A stretch of DNA of 64,000 nucleotides from Paeniglutamicibacter antarcticus. GTDB taxonomy: Bacteria > Actinomycetota > Actinomycetes > Actinomycetales > Micrococcaceae. Below, one piece after another: positions 16,779 through 24,458 of this stretch. The stretch lies in NCBI RefSeq assembly GCF_900010755.1, contig NZ_CZJT01000109.1:1-64000 (forward strand), read 5' to 3'. The notes beneath the pieces were generated by a model. That model did not search any database, had not been told where the DNA came from, and saw nothing but the letters and a program-made list of their open reading frames with translations. Made by a program: the position numbers and the translations under genes. Each line of letters starts with the position of its first letter. Position 1 is the first letter of the stretch.

Positions 16779-18350
16779 ATGAGAGCTTTCCGCCGCCCGA
16801 TCTCGCTGATTGCTGCCCTAGGCGCTTCTGTTCTGCTCTTGAGCGCATGCACTGTTGGCGCTCCGGCGCAGCCCACCAGCTCCGTCACCCAGCAGGCCCC
16901 GGCCCCCACCAGCACTGCCGAAGCGCCAGCCACGGCACTGCCGGAGCCAGGTGGCATCCCTGCGGGCCTGGAGAAGTTCTATTCACAGGAACTCAAATGG
17001 TCAAAGTGCGGCGGGGGTGTCGAATGCGCCGAGATTTCAGTTCCCCTGGATTACTCAAAGCCGGAGGGCGAGACCATCACCCTGGCCATGAACAAACGTG
17101 CCGGCAAGAACGTGCAGGGCTCATTGCTCGTCAACCCCGGGGGCCCGGGCGGTTCCGGTTTGGAGCTGGTGCGCAATGGTGTGCCTTCGCCGTTCAGCCT
17201 CGAATTGCAGCGCAACTTCGACATCGTCGGCTTTGATCCTCGAGGGGTTGGCTCTTCATCCCCCGTCGTCTGTGAGAATGCAGCCGAGCAGGATGCCAGC
17301 CGCCAGAAGCAATTCGATTCAAGCACCGACGCCGGCCTCGCCGTCATGCGCAAGGAAAGCGCCGGTTATGCAGCACTATGTGCCGAGCGCACCGGCGAAC
17401 GCCTTGGCCTTGTCGATACCAAGTCCGTGGCCCGGGACATGGATGTCATGCGTGCCTTGGTCGGCGACAAACAGCTGAATTATCTTGGGTTCTCCTATGG
17501 GACCTCGATCGGTGCCAACTATGCAGAGTTGTTCCCGCAGAATGTTGGCAGGCTGGTGCTTGACGGTGCCATTGATCCCAAGCTGAGCAATGATGAAATA
17601 ACCATGGGGCAGGCAGTTGGGTTTGAAGGTGAGATCCGCTCGTACATGCAAAATTGCCTGGATTCCCTGGACTGTCCTTTTACCGGTGAACTTGAAGATG
17701 GGATGACACAGCTCAGGGACATCTTTGCGCAGGTTGAAAAGACCCCGCTGGTTGCCGATGACGGGCGCAAGGTCCCGATCATCGACTTCATCAACGGTTT
17801 CATTGTTCCGCTGTACAACGATTCCATGTGGCCGGCGCTGAGCGAAGCGTTGCGCAACGTGATTGCCGGGGACGTCAACGACATCCTCTTCTTTGCCGAT
17901 GCCACAGCAGGCCGTGAAAACAATGGAACGTACGACGGCAACGGCCCCGCGGCTTTCACGGCCATCAACTGCCTCGATTACCCCATGGATGCCGACGTTA
18001 CAGCAATGCGCGCCAACGCGCAGGAACTGACCGAGGCGGCCCCAACGCTCGGGAAATACCTTGCTTACGGTGCCGTGGGCTGTGAGGACTGGAAATTCCC
18101 GCCCACCGGAAAACCCGGAGAGATCAAGGCATCAGGGGCCGCACCGATCGTTGTTGTTGGAACCACCGGGGATCCAGCAACACCGTATGAATGGAGCCAG
18201 GCATTGGCCGAACAGCTCGATTCCGCCTCACTGGTGACCTTCGAGGGCCACGGCCACACGGCTTACGGACGGTCGAACGAATGCATCTCCGACGCCGTGG
18301 AGTCATACCTGATCAATGGCATTGTTCCTGCCAATGGGGTGACCTGTTAG
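16779..18350 (+). CDS. Secreted alpha/beta-hydrolase lipoprotein, TAP-type peptidase
   Basis: A 523-residue exported protein with lipobox LLLSAC and a Thr/Pro-rich linker. The hydrolase domain has an oxyanion segment VNPGGPGGSG, the nucleophile in GFSYGTSIGANY, an Asp in TTGDPATPYEW and a His in EGHGHTAYG, with a TAP C-terminal domain. These match secreted tripeptidyl/prolyl aminopeptidases of Actinobacteria; the actual substrate is unknown. ATG at 16779 gives a standard signal peptide and has GGAG upstream at a longish spacing; ATG at 16752 is the alternative. A short gap follows holB. Confidence 0.88.
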   Translation: MRAFRRPISLIAALGASVLLLSACTVGAPAQPTSSVTQQAPAPTSTAEAPATALPEPGGIPAGLEKFYSQELKWSKCGGGVECAEISVPLDYSKPEGETITLAMNKRAGKNVQGSLLVNPGGPGGSGLELVRNGVPSPFSLELQRNFDIVGFDPRGVGSSSPVVCENAAEQDASRQKQFDSSTDAGLAVMRKESAGYAALCAERTGERLGLVDTKSVARDMDVMRALVGDKQLNYLGFSYGTSIGANYAELFPQNVGRLVLDGAIDPKLSNDEITMGQAVGFEGEIRSYMQNCLDSLDCPFTGELEDGMTQLRDIFAQVEKTPLVADDGRKVPIIDFINGFIVPLYNDSMWPALSEALRNVIAGDVNDILFFADATAGRENNGTYDGNGPAAFTAINCLDYPMDADVTAMRANAQELTEAAPTLGKYLAYGAVGCEDWKFPPTGKPGEIKASGAAPIVVVGTTGDPATPYEWSQALAEQLDSASLVTFEGHGHTAYGRSNECISDAVESYLINGIVPANGVTC

Positions 18351-18393
18351 GCGTTGTCGACGCAGACTTTCGGAAGGGTGTCGGCCGGTCGTT

Positions 18394-18421
18394 TTGACCG
18401 CTGCCGATGCGCTCCTATAAA
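18394..18421 (+). promoter_or_regulatory. Promoter of tRNA-Thr
   Basis: TTGACC (18394-18399), 16 bases, then TATAAA (18416-18421), close to the housekeeping consensus and about 32 bases before the tRNA. Confidence 0.7.
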
Positions 18422-18452
18422 GTAGTCACTTGTGGTGCTAACGCACCGCGGT

Positions 18453-18525
18453 GCCTCCTTAGCTCAGTTGGTAGAGCGTTTCACTCGTAATGAAAAGGTC
18501 GCCAGTTCGATTCTGGCAGGAGGCT
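18453..18525 (+). tRNA. tRNA-Thr (anticodon CGT)
   Basis: A full cloverleaf: acceptor GCCTCCT/AGGAGGC, D-arm AGCTCAGTTGGTAGAGC, anticodon stem TTCAC around CGT, and T-arm with GTTCGATTC. The discriminator is T and CCA is not encoded. It reads ACG threonine codons. Confidence 0.95.
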
Positions 18526-18530
18526 CGAAT

Positions 18531-18556
18531 AAAACCCCGGTTTTCCGGGGTTTTTT
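18531..18556 (+). terminator. Terminator of tRNA-Thr
   Basis: AACCCCGG and CCGGGGTT form a short stem around TTTT, followed by a run of T. It lies six bases or so after the tRNA. Confidence 0.8.
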
Positions 18557-18607
18557 CGTTTAACATCATGCCGGGTTCCGGCCCTTGAAGCTCAACCCGA
18601 GGAGTTC

Positions 18608-19114
18608 TTGTTGCTGACCCCATCTGCACCCTCGTCGAATTTTGCACCTGCGTTTGCCACCTTTCTGGAACGGTTCCCGGTTCCTGCTGGCCACGTGGTT
18701 TCCAGTTATGCCCCAGATGAAAGCCCCGAAGCCCGCGCGTATTCGGGGTGCCGGTTCGCACTCACGGGCGCATACGGCACCGAAACCCGCGTGGTTTTCC
18801 GGGCCGCCAAGGTCACTCCCACTAAAGCCGGACTGTTTGTCACGTTATGGAAACGCGACGATTCCGGTATTACACGCCCATATTCGGTCGAAGATGGAGT
18901 GGATGAGTTTTGGGTGGTTACCGAAACACCGAATGGTTACGGCTATTTCGCGTTCACTGCCCAGTCTCTGGTGGATTCGGGCGTATTGGCTTCGTCCGCG
19001 AAACCCGGGAAGCGCGGATTCCGTCTCTACACACCCTGGGATACGGGACTCAACGCAAGCGCAACCAAGGCATGGGCCTGGCAAAGAAAGTTCTTCACCG
19101 CACTGGAGCGATAG
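18608..19114 (+). CDS. MepB family protein
   Basis: A 168-residue single-domain protein matching the MepB family, named after a gene beside the staphylococcal mepA efflux pump and of unknown function. Matching stretches are RVVFRAAKVTPTKAGLFVTL, WKRDDSG, GYFAFTAQSLVDSGVL, KPGKRGFRLYTPWD and ATKAWAWQRKFF. The start is TTG at 18608 or TTG at 18611, both after GAGGAG; 18611 has the better spacing. The following GNAT gene begins ten bases later, so they may be co-transcribed. Confidence 0.8.
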   Translation: MLLTPSAPSSNFAPAFATFLERFPVPAGHVVSSYAPDESPEARAYSGCRFALTGAYGTETRVVFRAAKVTPTKAGLFVTLWKRDDSGITRPYSVEDGVDEFWVVTETPNGYGYFAFTAQSLVDSGVLASSAKPGKRGFRLYTPWDTGLNASATKAWAWQRKFFTALER

Positions 19115-19124
19115 TCTTTCTTCC

Positions 19125-19694
19125 ATGGAAAAACTCTCGCTGAGCACCGCGAACCTGGAACTTGTCCCTCCTGCACCCGCAGACGTGGCGGCTGTCTATG
19201 CCGGCTGCCAGGACCCGGAAACCCAGAACTGGGTGCCGATCCCGGTTCCCTACACGCATGCGGACGCACTCGAGTACGTCACCACCCACACGGACACAAC
19301 CTGGGCCAACGACACCGAATACACCTGGAGCATCCGTTCCGAAGGAACCTTTGCCGGGGTTGTGGGGTTGTACCGGGTCGGCAACGGTTCTGCGGATCTT
19401 GGCTTCTGGATGGATCCTGCATTCCGCGGAAAGGGCCTGTTGACCGAGGCCTGCGGTGCCGTCATTGATTTCGCGTTGGCCCAGGCTCCGGCGGGGCTGG
19501 GCGTGGTTCGCATCGGTTGGAATGCCTACGCGGGGAACTTCGGCTCCGCCCGCGTCGCCCAGAAACTTGGCTTCCGCTTTGAAGGCACCGCTCGTCTGGG
19601 TGCGTCTCTGCGTGGTGAACTGCGCGACGACTGGGGTGGAAGCCTGCTGGCCAGCGACGACCGCAGCGCACAGACTTGGCCGATTCTCGACTAG
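19125..19694 (+). CDS. GNAT N-acetyltransferase
   Basis: A 189-residue acetyltransferase of the RimJ/RimL-like class. The acetyl-CoA motif is LGFWMDPAFRGKGLLTEACG, with a later NFGSARVAQKLGF segment typical of this group. It acetylates an amine or N-terminus; the substrate is unknown. ATG at 19125 is chosen from the family start (LSTANLELVPP); the frame is open far upstream but there overlaps the MepB gene. Confidence 0.88.
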   Translation: MEKLSLSTANLELVPPAPADVAAVYAGCQDPETQNWVPIPVPYTHADALEYVTTHTDTTWANDTEYTWSIRSEGTFAGVVGLYRVGNGSADLGFWMDPAFRGKGLLTEACGAVIDFALAQAPAGLGVVRIGWNAYAGNFGSARVAQKLGFRFEGTARLGASLRGELRDDWGGSLLASDDRSAQTWPILD

Positions 19695-19710
19695 CAAAGC
19701 CGGCACGAAT

Positions 19711-19753
19711 GCAAATGGTTGCGGGATTCCTGAGGAATCCCGCAACCATTTGC
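19711..19753. terminator. Perfect 21-bp inverted repeat between convergent genes
   Basis: Arms 19711-19731 and 19733-19753 are exact complements around a single G; the arm begins GCAAATGGTTGCGGG. It is placed between the GNAT and aldo/keto reductase genes and probably stops both. Confidence 0.7.
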
Positions 19754-19794
19754 AGTAAGCCACTCACTTTAAAGGCTTGCGTGCGTATGCGGCC

Positions 19795-20640
19795 TTAAGC
19801 GAAGTCGCTGACCGCCGGGTCGGCGCTGATGCGGCCTTCAACGCCCTTGTCCAAACCGTTGATCGCCACGACGTCCTCGGCATCCAGCTTCACGCCCAGG
19901 CCTTCAAAGTTCTCGACGATGCGTGAGGGGGTAACGGACTTCGGGATCACGACGTTGCCCAATTCCAGGTGCCAGGCAATGACAACCTGAGCGACGCTTG
20001 AATTGTGCTTTTCTGCGATGGCAACCAACACCGGGTCGTTGAGCAGTTCGCTGCCCTGGCCCAGCGGGGACCACGACTGGTGCTTGATGCCCTTGGATGC
20101 TTCGAATTCGCGCAGTGCGGCCTGCGGGAAGTACGGGTGGGTTTCAACCTGGTTGATGACCGGCAGCACACCGGTGGCTTCTTCGAGTTCGGCGAGCGCC
20201 TCGATGGTGAAGTTGCAGACTCCGATGGACTTCACACGACCGGACTTCTGCAGCTCGACCAGCGCACGCCAGGTGTCAACGTACTTGCCCTGCTTGGGCT
20301 GCAACCAGTGGATCAGGTACAGGTCAAGGTATTCCAGGCCGAGGCGTTCCATGGAGGCGTCAAAGGCGGCGAGTGTTTCTTCGAAGCCTTGGTCTGCGTT
20401 CCAGACCTTGGTGGTGATGAACATGTCTTCGCGTGCCACGTCTGTGGCGGCAAGGGCGCGGCCCACACCCGCTTCGTTGCCATAGATCTTGGCGGTATCG
20501 ATGTGGCGGTAGCCGGCGGCGATTGCCTGCTGGACCACATCCGCGGCAACAGTGTCTTCGACCTTCCAAACGCCGTAGCCAAGCTGCGGGATGGTGTTGC
20601 CGTCGTGGAATGTGAGCGTTGGGGAAACAAAGTTCGTCAT
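19795..20640 (-). CDS. Aldo/keto reductase, AKR5-like
   Basis: A 281-residue NADPH-dependent (beta/alpha)8 oxidoreductase. The catalytic tetrad is visible: Asp in YRHIDTAKIYGNE with Tyr in the same stretch, Lys in FITTKVWN, and His in YLIHWLQP. The cofactor site is VIPKSVTPSRIVENF. It resembles 2,5-diketo-D-gluconate reductase-type enzymes, which reduce small aldehydes and ketones. ATG at 20640 follows AGGA; the frame extends 14 codons more. It is a single gene. Confidence 0.92.
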   Translation of the reverse strand: MTNFVSPTLTFHDGNTIPQLGYGVWKVEDTVAADVVQQAIAAGYRHIDTAKIYGNEAGVGRALAATDVAREDMFITTKVWNADQGFEETLAAFDASMERLGLEYLDLYLIHWLQPKQGKYVDTWRALVELQKSGRVKSIGVCNFTIEALAELEEATGVLPVINQVETHPYFPQAALREFEASKGIKHQSWSPLGQGSELLNDPVLVAIAEKHNSSVAQVVIAWHLELGNVVIPKSVTPSRIVENFEGLGVKLDAEDVVAINGLDKGVEGRISADPAVSDFA

Positions 20641-20800
20641 GGTTCCATCCTGCCACCGGGGATTGTGAGCCCCGGCACGCAAACGGGACGATCAGCGTTC
20701 GGCGAAATATTGAGTAACCATTTCAAGGTTTTGTTTCATCGCCTCAAAGATTTTTGCTGCGCCGTGTAACACTCGGGCTGCTTGGGAACATAAAGGGAGT

Positions 20801-21367
20801 ATGGATCAAGTGATGATGTTTCCGCGGCCCGGGCCGGCACCCGAAGAGCGCTTCGCTGCAGTGCATGCAGCCTGCCATGACACCGTCTACCGGTACTTGG
20901 CCAGACGGATCATTCCCGCACATCTGGCAGAGGACCTCACCGGCGAGGTTTTCATGATCGTCTGGGAAAAAGTGCTTGGCGGAGACCACCCCGAGACCGC
21001 CTACGTGGTGGCGATTGCAAGAAACCTTTTACGCAACGCCTACAGGTCCTCGGCGAAGGCTTCAAAACTCCGTATGGCGCTTGCACTTGGGCATCTGCGC
21101 CCGTCAGTGGATAACCCGCAGGTTGCCAGTGCGTTGGCGACCATGAAAGAGACAGAACGAGAACTACTGCTGCTCACCTACTGGGATTCGTTCACCTCCG
21201 AGGAAATCGCTGTCATCCTCGGCTCCAGCCCCGGGGCCATTCGGGTGCGCTTGCACCGGGCACGCAAGGCATTCGCCACGGCACTTGCCGCAAGCAACGT
21301 ACCCCCATCCATCCGCCAGTATTCCGAACCAGTGAATGAGCACGCAGGAGAGGTACAGAAACGATGA
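20801..21367 (+). CDS. ECF-like RNA polymerase sigma factor
   Basis: A 188-residue sigma-70 family protein. Region 2 (about 18-82) includes VYRYLARRIIPAHLAEDLTG, EVFMIVWEKV and YVVAIARNLLRNAYRSS. Region 4 (about 110-160) has ELLLLTYWDSFTSEEIAVIL and SPGAIRVRLHRARKAF. The start is unsure: ATG 20801 is only a base or so from GGGAG, so GTG 20810 or ATG 20813 is possible. It overlaps the next gene by four bases, which makes that gene's product its likely regulator. Confidence 0.85.
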   Translation: MDQVMMFPRPGPAPEERFAAVHAACHDTVYRYLARRIIPAHLAEDLTGEVFMIVWEKVLGGDHPETAYVVAIARNLLRNAYRSSAKASKLRMALALGHLRPSVDNPQVASALATMKETERELLLLTYWDSFTSEEIAVILGSSPGAIRVRLHRARKAFATALAASNVPPSIRQYSEPVNEHAGEVQKR

Positions 21368-22662
21368 ACATCAACCAGCGTTCCGGGAACGACCCCGAGC
21401 TTGACTCCCTACTCCGTTCCACCGATCCGCTCACCAATTCAGTGGAGGAAGCAATGTCAGCCAGCCGCAAGAACACTGCACGTATCCCCTCATCAGGCTT
21501 TAGCCCAGTGATTAACCAACGGCCGGCAACCGCGTCGGCTTATGAGAAGGCACCAGCCGACGAACATTCCCCAGCCCACGGTTTCATTTCCCCGGAGTGG
21601 ACACCCGAAACCATCGAGAATAACCGTCCGCACCGTTCGGGAAAACAACGAGCTACCGCCGCCTCGCATCGAATAAAGCGGCTCACATTTGCCTTGGCCG
21701 CGAGCCTAGCCCTCATCGCGGGCGCTTTGTTCCTCGCGCCATGGGGCAACTCCCCGACCCCGGCACCCCCGGCATCGCCCATCCATACGGGGCCAGGCAG
21801 CAAGGATGCAGTCCGCTCGTTTTACGAATCAGGGGGGCTCTTCCTCACCGGAAGGATCCGGCCAACAGTCCCCGGAGACGCAAGCAACCTGCAGGCCACC
21901 GGCTGGGTCATGGATGTTTACACCATCGGAAACTCCGGGGACATCCCCGACAGCGAGATAGCAAGACACAAGCGTGCAGTGTTCGAGTTCGACACCATGG
22001 TGCCACTGGATCTCAGTGGTTTCGATTCCACAGCAATTGCCCGGAGCTTCGCTCAACACCCATCGGGTGTTCTCGCAGTGGTTCTTGATACCGGAACGAG
22101 CAACAGCACGATCATGCCCCTGGCTGACCCCTACGGGGTATTGATCTCCGACCCGCTGGCGTTAGCGACTTCCCTCACTGACCCTAGTGACGACGAGTCG
22201 CTGACCACGCTTGACGGGTATCCTGCCAGTGCCGCCGGCCACCAGCTCTCATACAGTGACTTGGGGCAGTTTGCCGATTTCCCCATGAAGCATTCCTTCA
22301 TCACGCCGCCTACGGGAACCCCGGAAACTCTCAAGGTCACGAAAGTTCGTTCCACGGTGGACGCTTCGGCCAGTGCATGTATGGCTGTCGAAACGGCAAC
22401 CGGAACCAAGATCTTGGCATTCTCATCCGGCATCACCGCGTCCACGTCCGTTCAAGGCCCCGGGGATTCCCTGCCTGTTGCCGACCGGCCACTGCGAGTC
22501 ACGGCAGCGCAGAAAACCGGGTCAATGTGGAATGGTGAGAATTTCATCCTTGACGCGGGGGCAGACCCCAAGCCACTCCTAGAAGTCTGGCCCACTGGAG
22601 AAACCGCCACCTGCGGAGATGACACCGGCCAGATCGTGAAGTTCGCAGGCATCAAAGAGTAG
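21364..22662 (+). CDS. One-pass membrane protein, putative anti-sigma factor
   Basis: A 432-residue protein coupled to the sigma-factor gene. About 100 cytosolic residues, rich in Ser, Pro and charge, precede one membrane helix (LTFALAASLALIAGALFLAP, about 106-125). A Pro-rich stretch and an exported domain of about 290 residues follow, with only two Cys. No zinc-binding anti-sigma motif (HxxxCxxC) is present and the exported domain is unknown to me. Anti-sigma function is inferred from coupling and topology. Confidence 0.72.
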   Translation: MNINQRSGNDPELDSLLRSTDPLTNSVEEAMSASRKNTARIPSSGFSPVINQRPATASAYEKAPADEHSPAHGFISPEWTPETIENNRPHRSGKQRATAASHRIKRLTFALAASLALIAGALFLAPWGNSPTPAPPASPIHTGPGSKDAVRSFYESGGLFLTGRIRPTVPGDASNLQATGWVMDVYTIGNSGDIPDSEIARHKRAVFEFDTMVPLDLSGFDSTAIARSFAQHPSGVLAVVLDTGTSNSTIMPLADPYGVLISDPLALATSLTDPSDDESLTTLDGYPASAAGHQLSYSDLGQFADFPMKHSFITPPTGTPETLKVTKVRSTVDASASACMAVETATGTKILAFSSGITASTSVQGPGDSLPVADRPLRVTAAQKTGSMWNGENFILDAGADPKPLLEVWPTGETATCGDDTGQIVKFAGIKE

Positions 22663-22677
22663 TTTCTGTATAGACGG

Positions 22678-22723
22678 GGCAGGGGGCTGTCGGCCGGGGG
22701 TCCCCGGTCAACAGCCCCCTGCC
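22678..22723. terminator. Two-tier terminator hairpin after the sigma-factor operon
   Basis: GGCAGGGGGCTGT (22678-22690) pairs with 22711-22723; an inner CCGGGG/CCCCGG stem extends it. It lies between convergent genes, 15 bases from each stop. Confidence 0.75.
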
Positions 22724-22738
22724 GGCGTGTACAGCGAA

Positions 22739-23194
22739 TTACGGGTGCTTGGCCATTTCGGCTTCCGCGGCGCTGATGCCATCGGCCACCAAGTCGGCGC
22801 GCATTGCGACGTTTTCCAACCCAGCGGAGGCATAACCCCAGCGCTCGCCATCCAGACGGGCCATGGCGGCAACCTGGGATGTGGTGGCGAGGTCGTTCGC
22901 TGCCTTGGACAGCAGGCGGTGCACGGCATAAAGCTCATGCGGGATGTTCTCGCCACTGCTGGGGTTCTTGGCCTGCGCGGCAACGCACACTGCCCTGACC
23001 CGATCGTGCAGGTCCGCCAGGTGGTTGGCAATCAGGATCAGGGCGTTGTGAAGGTCGTTGTCTTCAATGCCCTCCATGACTTGGTGCACCCGGTCCAGCG
23101 ACCTGCCGAAGCGGTCATAGGCGCGGCGCCACACCCCGTCGCCGAGTTCCTTGGCGTCGCGGCGTGCGGCACGCGCGGTGGAGAACAACCCCAT
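22739..23194 (-). CDS. Conserved helical protein of unknown function
   Basis: A 151-residue soluble, mostly helical protein. The basic start MGLFSTARAARRDAKELGDG is followed by long amphipathic helices, for example NALILIANHLADLHDRVRAV and HELYAVHRLLSKAANDLATT. No catalytic motif or membrane helix is seen. It lies 87 bases downstream of bpa on the same strand and may be co-transcribed with it. I recall similar actinobacterial proteins without a known role. Confidence 0.72.
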   Translation of the reverse strand: MGLFSTARAARRDAKELGDGVWRRAYDRFGRSLDRVHQVMEGIEDNDLHNALILIANHLADLHDRVRAVCVAAQAKNPSSGENIPHELYAVHRLLSKAANDLATTSQVAAMARLDGERWGYASAGLENVAMRADLVADGISAAEAEMAKHP

Positions 23195-23281
23195 CAGTGT
23201 CTTTACCCTTGCCTCAACGTGGCTTCAAGGCAATATGCCCTGGCGGCTAAGTTTCCGCTGCCATCCGTGAGCACAAGTCTA

Positions 23282-24010
23282 TTAGAGGTATTGGCCGAAC
23301 CCTGTGTTTCCGTCATGGTTCTTCTTGCCCTCGGCATCCTCCGCGTTCGGGGTGCTTGCTGGTCCGGGGGCACCCATGCGTTCGGGTTCGCCTTGTTCAT
23401 TGATGATGATGCCCGGGGCGACCTGGGTGCCTGGCGGGAGCTGACGCAATGCCAAGCGTTGGGCCATCTGCTGGTTGGCGAGTTGCTGGGCCGCCATGGC
23501 TGCCTGCAGCCCGTGGAAGACGCCCTCCAGCCAGCCGACCAACTGTGCCTGGGCCACACGTAACTCGGCGGCGCTGGGGGTCTCCCCCTCAGCAAAAGGC
23601 AACCGGATACGGTGAAGTTCAGCTGCCAGTTCCGGGGACAAACCGGATTCGAGTTCATGGACCGATCGCTCGTGGATATCCGCCATGAGGCTGCGGGCCT
23701 TGGCATCCAACGGAGCTGAGCGGACCTCGTCAAGCAGCTGCTTGATCATCCCGCCAATGCGCATGAGCTTCCCGGGCTCCCCGACACCCAGGATTTGCAC
23801 CGCATCAGTCTGCGGCGACGAGGACGGTTGTTGGTGCCCGAGATGACCAGGTGCGCCCGCTTGCGGCTGCCCGGCACCTGCCTGCATGGTGTATTGCCCG
23901 TCGATACCTGGAATCGCACCGGGAATCGAAGGCCAGGGCGTGCCCTCCTGGCCGGTTGGAGAATTTGTTGCCTCATGGCCTGACTGGACCTGTTCGCTGT
24001 TCTCACTCAT
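23282..24010 (-). CDS. bpa: Bacterial proteasome activator Bpa (PafE)
   Basis: ATP-independent ring activator of the 20S proteasome. The 242-residue protein has a Pro/Gln/Gly-rich, probably disordered N-terminus (about 1-75), a four-helix core with LMRIGGMIKQLLDEVRSAPL, HERSVHELESGLSPELAAEL and LRVAQAQLVGWLEGVFHGLQ, and a tail that ends GQYL, the motif that docks into the proteasome alpha ring. The core matches mycobacterial Rv3780 closely; the N-terminus is longer. ATG at 24010 is chosen; the frame extends 42 codons further through a TTG. Confidence 0.93.
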   Translation of the reverse strand: MSENSEQVQSGHEATNSPTGQEGTPWPSIPGAIPGIDGQYTMQAGAGQPQAGAPGHLGHQQPSSSPQTDAVQILGVGEPGKLMRIGGMIKQLLDEVRSAPLDAKARSLMADIHERSVHELESGLSPELAAELHRIRLPFAEGETPSAAELRVAQAQLVGWLEGVFHGLQAAMAAQQLANQQMAQRLALRQLPPGTQVAPGIIINEQGEPERMGAPGPASTPNAEDAEGKKNHDGNTGFGQYL

Positions 24011-24145
24011 GGCACCATCTTGCCATGGGCAACCGGCGCCCGGCAGGGGGGATTTCCATGCCGTGTCTTGGAACGCCCACGAAGGACCAGCGCCAAGGAA
24101 ACCCCCGGTCGTAGTCTTCCCGCCAAGACCCCGCAAGGGATGCGG

Positions 24146-24183
24146 AAAGGCCCGGCCGGATTCCTTGATCCAGCCGGACCTTT
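24146..24183 (-). terminator. Terminator after the cstA operon
   Basis: AAAGG(C)CCGGC(C)GGAT (24146-24161) pairs with 24168-24183 apart from two positions. It lies 25 bases past the stop of the YbdD-like gene on the minus strand, upstream of bpa. Confidence 0.65.
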
Positions 24184-24207
24184 GCCAGTGTTTCTCAGTG
24201 CGATCGT

Positions 24208-24456
24208 CTAGCAGCAGCGCCCTTGAGGGTTCTTTTCCTGCCAGTCCGTGTAGTCACGCCAAAACTCGCGCTCGGTCATCGGTGCTGTCCCAGGGTGGGT
24301 GCGCGCTTGGTGCGCCAGGTACACCCGGTACTTATCGGCACCGAGCACGCCCTCGAAATAGCGCACGAAGGACCGTGCCCCCTGCCAGCTGGCCGAGCAG
24401 GCACGCGTCACGAGGGACGTTTTTGGCCCCCCGGTGCTTTCTTGCAGCGGTTCCAT
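24208..24456 (-). CDS. YbdD/YjiX family small protein
   Basis: An 82-residue protein of the YbdD/YjiX type (DUF466), usually encoded right after cstA. Visible family marks are YFEGVLGADKYRVYLAHQ, HPGTAPMTEREFWRDYTDWQ and a C-terminal Cys-rich end (GRCC). ATG at 24456 begins two bases after the cstA stop, so expression is coupled. In enterobacteria the partner protein is needed for pyruvate uptake by CstA-type carriers; the same role here is inference. Confidence 0.9.
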   Translation of the reverse strand: MEPLQESTGGPKTSLVTRACSASWQGARSFVRYFEGVLGADKYRVYLAHQARTHPGTAPMTEREFWRDYTDWQEKNPQGRCC

Positions 24457-24458
24457 GG

